Origin: JAIBJP01 sp036506175
Lineage (GTDB): Bacteria > Actinomycetota > Thermoleophilia > Gaiellales > Gaiellaceae
DNA: 18,447 nt
Direction: 5' to 3'
Assembly: GCA_036506175.1 (NCBI GenBank)
Contig: DASXSE010000105.1
Location: forward strand, 1 to 18,447
The notes beneath the pieces were generated by a model that was not told the DNA's origin, did no database searches, and was given only the letters and a program-made list of their open reading frames with translations. The position numbers and the translations under genes were made by a program. Positions 1 to 5,186 of the stretch are shown piece by piece; the stretch's first letter is position 1; each line of letters begins with the position of its first letter.

Positions 1-131
1 GAGTTGCCTTCCCGTTCGGCGAGCCGTACGACACCGGGGTCTGCCACATGGCCTTCCTCCAGGATCCCGACGGAAACCCACTGATCCTCCATCACCGGTA
101 CGCGCCGTACGAGAATGGCTCTACGCCGTGA
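1..131 (+). CDS. VOC/glyoxalase-family protein, C-terminal fragment
   Basis: This is the end of a gene that begins before the window; the frame is open from base 3 to a TGA at 129-131. The visible 42 residues contain HMAFLQDPDGNPLILHHRY, which matches the last beta strand of vicinal-oxygen-chelate (glyoxalase / bleomycin-resistance / extradiol dioxygenase) proteins: a metal-binding position followed by the typical D-P-D-G-N turn. The substrate cannot be told from this tail. The stop overlaps the GTG start of sufD by four bases (GTGA), so the two are likely co-translated. A VOC gene is not a standard suf component, so the link may be only operonic. The family call is fairly safe; any specific function would be a guess. 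Confidence 0.75.
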   Translation, partial: VAFPFGEPYDTGVCHMAFLQDPDGNPLILHHRYAPYENGSTP

Positions 132-1300
132 CGCGGGCCCACCTGCTAGAGCGCTATCGCACCATCCCGCTCCCGACGACGAGGGACGAGCACTGGCGCT
201 TTACGGATCTGCGCGGCTTCGATCCGGATTCCTTTGTCCTGAACGGGCATCGCGGTCGGGCCCCGGTTTCTGCGGAGAGCATGCTGGAGATCGACGTGGC
301 AGCCGTGGCCACGGTCTCCGAGGACGGCGTCGAGATCGAGCGGGCACCTGCCGAGATCACGTTCGAGCCGCTCGACGAAGGGCACGAGCAGCTCGGCTCA
401 CTCGTCGGCACGGACGAGAAATTCGCTGCCCACAACGCCGCACAGTGGAAGCACGGTCTTCTCGTGCGCGTGCCGAAAGGCGTCGAGCTCGCACAGCCGC
501 TGTACGTCCGCGTCACAGGCTCGGTTGCCGACGCCGCGATGTTCTGGCGTCTGCTCGTCATCGCAGAAGAAGGGAGCCGTTTCAGCTTGATCGAAGAGCA
601 CGCGTCGGCCTCGCCCGAGCTCGGCGGGTACTCGAACGCGGTCAGCGAGATCCTCGTCGGCGACGGCGCGAAGCTCGAGTACGTCTCGATCCAGAACCTC
701 TCGCGGGAGACCTGGCATTTCGCGTCCCATCGTGCGACGGTGGGTCGCGACGCGGAGCTCGACTGGGTCGCGGGCGGGTTCGGGTCGAAGAAGGGCAAGA
801 TCCGGATCGAGAACGATCTGGCCGGTCAGGGCGCGACCTCGCGGGTCACGGGCGCCTACTTCGCGGACGGCGCCCAGCACCTCGACTACGACACGCTGCA
901 AGCGCACCTCGCGCCGAGCACGACCTCCGACTTCGCCTTCAAGGGTGCGCTGCGGGACAACGCCACAGCCGTCTGGCGCGGGATGATCCGCGTCGAGAAG
1001 GACGCGCAGAAGACGAACGCCTACCAGGAGAACCGCAACCTCCTTCTCTCGCCCGACGCCCATGCGGACTCGATCCCCGGCCTCGAGATCGAGGCCAACG
1101 ACGTCCGCTGCACGCACGGCGCGACCGTGAGCCAGGTCGATCGAGACGAGCTCTTCTACTGCATGGCCCGAGGGCTTTCGCGGGGCGAGGCCGAGCGACT
1201 CATCGTGCGCGGCTTCTACCAGGAGATCTTCGACCGGATCGAGCTTGAGCCGGTACGAAATGCCCTGCAAACAGCCCTCGAAGCGCGCATTCCAGAATAA
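128..1300 (+). CDS. sufD: Fe-S cluster assembly protein SufD
   Basis: SufD is a subunit of the cytosolic SufBCD scaffold, in which SufB-SufD heterodimers sit on the SufC ATPase and build Fe-S clusters. The 390-residue protein has the SufD N-terminal signature (PTTRDEHWRFTDL, residues about 17-29), a long beta-helix core, and the C-terminal family block CTHGATVSQVDRDELFYCMARG. C328 and H330 there correspond to the Cys/His pair that includes the histidine shown to matter for cluster assembly in E. coli SufD. The start chosen is the GTG at 128, because it overlaps the stop of the upstream gene (GTGA) and directly precedes the conserved N-terminus; I see no clear Shine-Dalgarno sequence, so coupling probably drives initiation. 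sufS follows after 31 bases. SufB is the main alternative, but the length and N-terminus fit SufD. No sufB or sufC is in the window; they presumably lie upstream. Confidence 0.93.
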   Translation: MTRAHLLERYRTIPLPTTRDEHWRFTDLRGFDPDSFVLNGHRGRAPVSAESMLEIDVAAVATVSEDGVEIERAPAEITFEPLDEGHEQLGSLVGTDEKFAAHNAAQWKHGLLVRVPKGVELAQPLYVRVTGSVADAAMFWRLLVIAEEGSRFSLIEEHASASPELGGYSNAVSEILVGDGAKLEYVSIQNLSRETWHFASHRATVGRDAELDWVAGGFGSKKGKIRIENDLAGQGATSRVTGAYFADGAQHLDYDTLQAHLAPSTTSDFAFKGALRDNATAVWRGMIRVEKDAQKTNAYQENRNLLLSPDAHADSIPGLEIEANDVRCTHGATVSQVDRDELFYCMARGLSRGEAERLIVRGFYQEIFDRIELEPVRNALQTALEARIPE

Positions 1301-1331
1301 GCCGCCGCGCCGCCCTCGGTACCATTAGTCC

Positions 1332-2576
1332 GTGGCGGTAACCGCGGAAGCCAAGCTCGACGCGCGCAAACTGCGCGCGGACTTCCCCATCTTCGAGCAG
1401 GAGATCCACGGGAAGCCGCTTGCGTATCTCGATTCCGCGGCGTCGTCCCAAAAGCCGCGCCAGGTGCTCGACGCGATGGACGTGTTCTACGAGACCTCCT
1501 ACGCGAACATCCACCGCGGGGTTTACGACCTCGGCGAGCGCGCGACCGAGGCTTACGAGGGTGCGCGCGAGAAGGTGCGTGCGTTCATCCATGCCGACTC
1601 GACGCGCGAGGTCGTCTTCACGCGCAACGTCACGGCTGCGCTGAACTTGGTCGCCTACGCCTGGGGTCTCGACAACCTGGGCCCAGGCGACGTCGTGCTC
1701 GTCACGGAGATGGAGCACCACTCCAATTTCGTGCCCTGGCAGTACATCGCCCGTCGCACGGGGGCCGAGTTCAAGGTCGTCCCGGTCGATGACGAGGGCG
1801 AGCTCAGGCTCGATGAGCTCGATCGACTTGCGGGAGAAGGTCGGATCAAGGTGGTCGGGGCGACTTATGTCTCGAACTCGCTCGGAACGATCAATCCGAT
1901 CGAGCAGCTGACCGCCTGGGCCCACGAGCAGGGCGCGATCATGGTCGTAGACGCCGCGCAGGCGGTCCCGCACCGCCCCGTCGACGTGCAGGCTATCGAT
2001 GCGGACTTTCTCGGCTTCACCGGCCACAAGATGTGTGGCCCGACCGGGGTCGGCGTGCTCTGGGGCCGCAAGGAGCTGTTCGAAGCGATGTCTCCTTTCG
2101 AGCTCGGCGGGCACATGATCCGCAAGGTGACCGTGGAGGAGACCACCTGGAACGAGCTTCCGCACAAGTTCGAGGCCGGCACGGCCCCGATCGCCGAAGC
2201 CGTTGGCCTCGGCGCTGCGATCGACTACGTGTCCAATGTCGGGCTGGAGGCTCTCGAGAGCTATGAGCAGGAGCTGCTCGACTACGCGTTGCCACGGCTC
2301 GCCGAGGTGCCCGGCCTGCGGCTCTTCGGACCGCCGGCCGAGCGCCGCGCCGGAATCGTCTCCTTCGAGCTCGAAGGGGTCCACCCCCACGACGTGGCGC
2401 AGATCCTGGACTGGGAAGGAGTCGCTGTGCGGGCCGGTCACCACTGCAACCAGCCGTTGATGCGACGGCTCGGCGTTCCGGCGACGACGCGTGCGAGCTT
2501 CTACCTCTACACGGTGGCCGAGGAGATCGACCGGCTGGTTGAGGGTCTGCACAAAGTGAGGAAGACCTTCGCTTAA
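1332..2576 (+). CDS. sufS: Cysteine desulfurase SufS (group II, PLP-dependent)
   Basis: SufS removes sulfur from L-cysteine as an enzyme persulfide and passes it to the U-type partner encoded next. The 414-residue protein is of normal size for the NifS/SufS class V aminotransferase fold. Visible signatures are the N-terminal LAYLDSAASSQKP segment, DAAQAVPH (PLP-ring aspartate region), the Schiff-base lysine K233 in FTGHKMCGPTG, and the catalytic cysteine C372 in RAGHHCNQP. The short RAGHHC context is typical of group II enzymes. The start is a GTG at 1332, 31 bases after sufD. There is no strong Shine-Dalgarno sequence; a weak TACCAT -10-like box at 1320-1325 could even make it leaderless, but this is speculative. 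Downstream is a 163-base gap with a REP-like hairpin before sufU. Confidence 0.95.
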   Translation: MAVTAEAKLDARKLRADFPIFEQEIHGKPLAYLDSAASSQKPRQVLDAMDVFYETSYANIHRGVYDLGERATEAYEGAREKVRAFIHADSTREVVFTRNVTAALNLVAYAWGLDNLGPGDVVLVTEMEHHSNFVPWQYIARRTGAEFKVVPVDDEGELRLDELDRLAGEGRIKVVGATYVSNSLGTINPIEQLTAWAHEQGAIMVVDAAQAVPHRPVDVQAIDADFLGFTGHKMCGPTGVGVLWGRKELFEAMSPFELGGHMIRKVTVEETTWNELPHKFEAGTAPIAEAVGLGAAIDYVSNVGLEALESYEQELLDYALPRLAEVPGLRLFGPPAERRAGIVSFELEGVHPHDVAQILDWEGVAVRAGHHCNQPLMRRLGVPATTRASFYLYTVAEEIDRLVEGLHKVRKTFA

Positions 2577-2739
2577 TGACGACTCGCCTTCTCACATCTC
2601 AGGCTCCCCACTGCGCTGCGAACCATCGCCCCCCGTCGCCCTCAGTCGCGCCCGTAGCCTCCGGCTACGAACGCTCCCTGCGTGCTAGGGGTGCTTGGTT
2701 CTCGCGGCCGGGAAGCGTGATCTGTTCGGAGGCGAATCG
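2577..2739. repeat. sufS-sufU gap with REP-like palindrome
   Basis: This non-coding gap holds a perfect 7-bp palindrome with a 3-base loop at 2653-2669 (CGTAGCC / TCC / GGCTACG). No T-run follows, so it is not a classic terminator. The size and shape (7-bp arms, YYC triloop) equal those of the two hairpins inserted in dcd near 5209 and 5272. The flanks also share short words with the second of those: CGCAG...GAGCG on one side and GACT...GAG on the other, read on the minus strand. This suggests a dispersed short palindromic repeat family. It may act as an mRNA-processing or stability element between sufS and sufU, but that is inference. Confidence 0.55.
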
Positions 2740-3171
2740 TTGAGCGAAATGGACTCCCTCTACCGCGAGGTCATCCTCGACCACTACAAGAACCCACGCG
2801 GTCATGGGGTGATCGAAGGCGCCGACGTCGAGGCCGAGGGCATGAACCCACTCTGCGGCGACGAGGTGTCCATCTTCGTCTCGTTCGACGGGGACAAGAT
2901 CGAAGACGTCAAGTTCCGGGGCCGAGGTTGCGCCATTAGCCAAGCGGCTACGTCGATGCTCATGGAGATGGTCAAAGGCCGGACAGCCCAGGAAGTCGCT
3001 GCGCTCTCGCGTGACGAGCTGCTCGACGAGGTCGGCATCCCGCTCACGCCGATTCGGCTCAAGTGCGCGCTGCTCGGGCTCGGCGTTCTCAAGCTCGCAC
3101 TGCACAAGGGCAAGGGCACGCCTCTGCCCGACGAGTGGGCCGGGCTCGCAGACGACCTGGAACTCAAATAG
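2740..3171 (+). CDS. sufU: SufU/IscU-type Fe-S scaffold or sulfurtransferase
   Basis: SufU accepts persulfide sulfur from SufS through a zinc site and delivers it to SufBCD. I start it at the TTG at 2740 because a GGAGG Shine-Dalgarno sequence (2728-2732) lies 7 bases upstream and the product then opens MSEMDSLYREVILDHYKNPR, the standard SufU N-terminus; the ATG at 2749 is an alternative. The 143-residue protein keeps the ligand set C39-x-D41 (PLCGDEV), C64 (GRGCAISQA) and C109 (RLKCALLG). The spacing from second to third Cys is only 45 residues. Family knowledge says SufU normally carries an extra insertion of about 20 residues there, while IscU does not. The context (next to sufS, K-C rather than the IscU H-C at the third Cys) still favours SufU. 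sufU ends two bases before the Rieske gene. Confidence 0.9.
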   Translation: MSEMDSLYREVILDHYKNPRGHGVIEGADVEAEGMNPLCGDEVSIFVSFDGDKIEDVKFRGRGCAISQAATSMLMEMVKGRTAQEVAALSRDELLDEVGIPLTPIRLKCALLGLGVLKLALHKGKGTPLPDEWAGLADDLELK

Positions 3172-3173
3172 GC

Positions 3174-3488
3174 GTGGCGGAGCTCACCGTCGGCCCCGTC
3201 GAGGAGCTTCCGCCGGGGGAAGTGAAGATCGTGCGTGCCGGGGAGCTCGCAATTGGGGTCTACAACATCGGCGGCGAGTACTACGCGATCGAGGACCGCT
3301 GCTCGCACGACGACGGGCCGCTTGCAGAAGGCGAATTCGATCCCGAGAAGCTCGTCGTCGTCTGTCCCCGCCATGGGTCCGAGTTCGATCTGCGCACGGG
3401 GAGGCCGCTAAGCCTGCCGGCCTACCTTCCCGTGGAGATCTTCGAGGTTGTCGTGGAGGACGGGGTCATCAAGGTCAAGGTTCCGTAA
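3174..3488 (+). CDS. Rieske [2Fe-2S] ferredoxin-like protein (suf-linked)
   Basis: This is a small soluble Rieske protein of 104 residues, resembling the ferredoxin component of ring-hydroxylating dioxygenases. The cluster ligands are visible as C43-S-H45 and C64-P-R-H67, the canonical CxH...CxxH pair. The start is the GTG at 3174, two bases after the sufU stop; the frame is open further upstream, but only as a shadow inside sufU. Proteins like this are regularly found in actinobacterial suf operons, where they are often annotated as a non-heme iron oxygenase ferredoxin subunit. A role as electron donor or as a first client of Fe-S assembly is plausible but not shown here. The O-methyltransferase gene begins immediately after its TAA. 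Confidence 0.9.
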   Translation: MAELTVGPVEELPPGEVKIVRAGELAIGVYNIGGEYYAIEDRCSHDDGPLAEGEFDPEKLVVVCPRHGSEFDLRTGRPLSLPAYLPVEIFEVVVEDGVIKVKVP

Positions 3489-4085
3489 GTGCTCGACGGA
3501 CCGGTGCGAGCGGTGCTCGAGCGCATTCGAAGCGCCGACGCTGTCGAGCGTGAGCAAGGTCTTCCTTCGAACCAACGGATGCGCGCGGTCGCGCCGACGA
3601 CGGGTCAGTTCCTCTTCTCGCTCGTCGCGCCGCAGGCTGCGTGTGAGGTGCTCGAGATTGGCGCCTCGCACGGCTTTTCGAGCATCTGGTTCGGCGCCGG
3701 CGTACGGTATTTCGGTGGACGAGTCGTTTCCATCGAGCGTGATCCGGAGCGTGCCGTCAAATGGCGCGAGAATGTTCGCGACGCAGGTCTGGAGGATTGG
3801 ATGGAGCTCCTCGAAGGGGACGCCCTGGAGATCCTCCCAGCGATCGAAGACGTCTTCGACGTCGTCTTCCTCGACGGCGAGAAGGACGATTACGAGCGTC
3901 ATTTCGAGCTCGCTCGGCAGAAGGTCGAGCCGGGCGGTCTGATCGTTGCCGACAACGTCATCTCGCACGGCGCGGACCTCGAGCCCTACGTGCGAGCGCG
4001 CCAGAACGACCCGACTCTCCTCTCGACGACGGTACCCCTCGATCGAGGTTTGGAGCTCTCAGTCGTCCTAAGCGAATCGCTATAG
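3489..4085 (+). CDS. Class I SAM-dependent O-methyltransferase (family 3-like)
   Basis: This is a 198-residue Rossmann-fold methyltransferase resembling the caffeoyl-CoA/catechol O-methyltransferase family. Motif I is VLEIGASHGFSS (residues about 54-65). An acidic residue ending beta-2 (E83 in SIERDPERA) should bind the SAM ribose. GDALE (110-114) and FLDGEKDDY (127-135) give the adenine-side and metal/catalytic aspartates, and VADNV (153-157) completes the set. The start GTG at 3489 abuts the TAA of the Rieske gene with no gap, so it is the last gene of the suf operon. The substrate is unknown, and I see no mechanistic link to Fe-S assembly. Its stop codon overlaps a TATAGT box that may start the downstream RNA gene. 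Confidence 0.85.
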   Translation: MLDGPVRAVLERIRSADAVEREQGLPSNQRMRAVAPTTGQFLFSLVAPQAACEVLEIGASHGFSSIWFGAGVRYFGGRVVSIERDPERAVKWRENVRDAGLEDWMELLEGDALEILPAIEDVFDVVFLDGEKDDYERHFELARQKVEPGGLIVADNVISHGADLEPYVRARQNDPTLLSTTVPLDRGLELSVVLSESL

Positions 4086-4086
4086 T
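4081..4086 (+). promoter_or_regulatory. Candidate -10 box of the intergenic RNA gene
   Basis: TATAGT matches the sigma-A -10 consensus at five of six positions and overlaps the O-methyltransferase stop codon. Initiation would fall near 4092-4094. No convincing -35 box is seen at 16-18 bases upstream; TTGGAG at 4050-4055 is 25 bases away. It stands out in such G+C-rich sequence, but remains unproven. Confidence 0.4.
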
Positions 4087-4097
4087 CGGATCACCAC

Positions 4098-4113
4098 GGA
4101 AAGGAGGTGGTCC
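4098..4113 (+). promoter_or_regulatory. Ultra-long Shine-Dalgarno / anti-16S-tail tract
   Basis: GGAAAGGAGGTGGTCC can pair at all 16 positions with the usual bacterial 16S 3' tail (GGATCACCTCCTTTCT), allowing two G-U pairs. It precedes a TTG codon at 4118. In a read-through transcript the 8-bp stem GGATCACC (4088-4095) with GGTGGTCC (4106-4113) would sequester half of it, leaving AAGGA in the loop. It could be an extremely strong ribosome binding site or a 30S-capturing sequence. Confidence 0.7.
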
Positions 4114-4117
4114 GGAC

Positions 4118-4156
4118 TTGAGCAAATCTTCGGGCAGTGGAGGTAGTCGCAGGTAG
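4118..4156 (+). CDS. Possible 12-residue leader peptide or microprotein
   Basis: TTG at 4118 opens a 12-codon frame, MSKSSGSGGSRR, ending in TAG. It lies 10 bases after the GGAGG core of an unusually long Shine-Dalgarno sequence. The product would be basic and rich in Gly/Ser, with no recognisable domain. Its last codons lie inside the outer and inner stems of the predicted RNA fold, so translation would compete with folding, as in a leader-peptide attenuator. However, no regulated gene follows on this strand; a terminator does. It may be a real microprotein, a decoy ORF in a small RNA, or not translated. Confidence 0.4.
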   Translation: MSKSSGSGGSRR

Positions 4157-4243
4157 GGGCGCGTCCCCAGGACCTACGGGGAATCGCCTAGCCAGCGTGG
4201 GGGACACCCAGCGCCCCTGCCAATCCAGGCGATCTACTGTCTT

Positions 4244-4278
4244 CCGGGGCGCCTTCGCGGGCGCCCCGGTTGCTTAAT
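4244..4278 (+). terminator. Strong hairpin terminator
   Basis: A perfect 10-bp G+C-rich stem (CCGGGGCGCC 4244-4253, GGCGCCCCGG 4260-4269) has a 6-base loop and is followed by the T-containing tail TTGCTTAAT. It would end both the candidate RNA and suf-operon read-through. The tail is weak, as is common in high-G+C bacteria. It may also serve the convergent gene from the other strand. Confidence 0.75.
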
Positions 4279-4295
4279 CGCAAGTTGCCGACGGC

Positions 4296-5186
4296 TTAAC
4301 GCGCAGTCGCGCGGCGGAGCTGCTCCTCGAGCGAGATCGGTTGGATGCCGAAGGCGTCGACCGCCGGGGCGATGTCAGTGACGTTGTCGTCCTCCACCAG
4401 CATCGCGACTGCGCCGTTCGCGCCCCGGAATGGCGGAAGCAGCTTGGTGACCCTTGCGCCTGCTCTCAGGAGCCCCGGACGCATCTCGACGGTGGCTCGT
4501 CGTTTGCCGGTCACACGGCGGATGCGCTCGAGGAGCTGTCCCCAGGAGACCTGATCGGGGCCACCGATTTCCCACGCGCCGTTGCCCTTTGCCCCGATCT
4601 CGAGCGAGCGCGCGAAGAAGGCCGCCACGTCGTCCACCCAGACGGGTTGCAGCTTTCGCGTGCTCGGAACCGGGGTGACCGGCGACCAGCGGGTCATCCG
4701 TAGTAGTCCCGGCAGGAGACCGCCGTCGCGTCCGAAGACCAAGCTCGGCCGAAAGATCGTGTGGTCGAGCCCCGACTCCTGGACGGCTTGCTCCTCCTCC
4801 CACTTCGCGTGGTTGTAGGCGGACAGGTCCTTCGTCTCTTCCCTCACGCCGAGGGCGCTCATGAGGACGAAACGGCGAACGTCGGAGTCTCGCGCAGCCG
4901 CGAGGAGGTCTCGCGTGCCCTGCTCCATCACGCGCCGGGTCTCTTTGGGATCCGCAAACGGGGCCAACGCGACCAGATGAATCACTGCCTCGGCTCCGGC
5001 CGCTGCCCGGCGCAGGCTCTCGACGTCTGTCATGTCCCCTTGGACGATCTCGCAGCCCCAGGCGCGTAGCTCACCGTGACGCTCAGGCTTACGCGCCAGC
5101 ACGCGGACCGGCCGGTTCTCGGCTCGCAGCGCGTGCACGACCTTCGGGCCGACGAAGCCAGTCCCCCCCGTGACCAGGACCGTCAC
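4296..5186 (-). CDS. Atypical SDR, NDUFA9-like NAD(P)-binding epimerase/reductase
   Basis: A 296-residue Rossmann-fold protein of the atypical (NDUFA9/complex-I-like) short-chain dehydrogenase group. The nucleotide-binding loop TGGTGFVG is at residues 6-13; the beta-4 segment HLVALAPF follows at about 70. A catalytic-type S110 (LMSALG) and Y124-x3-K128 (YNHAK) are present, and FRPSLVFG fits the extended-SDR substrate region. Members bind NAD(P)H, and many have no defined substrate; quinone or nucleotide-sugar related roles have been suggested. The start is the GTG at 5186, overlapping the dcd stop by four bases (GTGA). Its ribosome binding site (AAGGA, about 10 bases upstream) lies inside the distal copy of the repeat that lengthened dcd. 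It ends convergently 18 bases beyond the terminator of the plus-strand RNA. Confidence 0.8.
   Translation of the reverse strand: MTVLVTGGTGFVGPKVVHALRAENRPVRVLARKPERHGELRAWGCEIVQGDMTDVESLRRAAAGAEAVIHLVALAPFADPKETRRVMEQGTRDLLAAARDSDVRRFVLMSALGVREETKDLSAYNHAKWEEEQAVQESGLDHTIFRPSLVFGRDGGLLPGLLRMTRWSPVTPVPSTRKLQPVWVDDVAAFFARSLEIGAKGNGAWEIGGPDQVSWGQLLERIRRVTGKRRATVEMRPGLLRAGARVTKLLPPFRGANGAVAMLVEDDNVTDIAPAVDAFGIQPISLEEQLRRATAR

Larger units (their letters stand above)
4093..4278 (+). ncRNA. Candidate structured small RNA with pseudoknot
   Basis: The region between the suf operon and the convergent SDR gene folds well by eye. An outer stem pairs GGCAGTGGA (4133-4141) with TCTACTGTC (4233-4241). 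An inner 11-bp stem pairs GGTAGGGGCGC (4152-4162) with GCGCCCCTGCC (4211-4221) with one G-U. It continues as GTCCCC (4163-4168) with GGGGAC (4200-4205). The large loop offers ATCGCCT (4183-4189), complementary to AGGCGAT (4227-4233), giving a pseudoknot. A -10-like box lies just upstream and a strong hairpin terminator ends it, so the unit would be about 180 nt. It contains a very long Shine-Dalgarno sequence and a possible 12-codon ORF. I do not recognise it as tmRNA, 6S, SRP, RNase P or a known riboswitch. It could also be a structured 3' UTR of the suf operon. Confidence 0.55.

Noticed and set aside
1200..2552. A 450-codon minus-strand frame opposite sufS
   Set aside because: Antisense shadow of a clearly conserved gene; its composition (Arg, His, Asp, Val rich) is what reverse-frame translation of high-G+C codons gives.
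2653..2669. Rho-independent terminator between sufS and sufU
   Set aside because: The hairpin is perfect but short and has no following T-run; the downstream sufU is part of the same pathway with its own Shine-Dalgarno sequence.
4088..4113. Fragment of a 16S rRNA gene, because of the match to the 16S 3' tail complement
   Set aside because: The match is limited to the tail tract and is in the antisense sense; no other rRNA sequence surrounds it.
3761..4156. A 131-codon frame ending in the mini-ORF
   Set aside because: It overlaps the O-methyltransferase in another frame and has no conserved motif; only the last 12 codons, after the strong Shine-Dalgarno sequence, deserve attention.
4093..4278. 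tmRNA, 6S RNA or an HDV-like ribozyme
   Set aside because: No tRNA-like acceptor or T-arm and no ALAA-type tag for tmRNA; no long hairpin with a central bubble for 6S; the pseudoknot lengths do not give the double-nested HDV layout.
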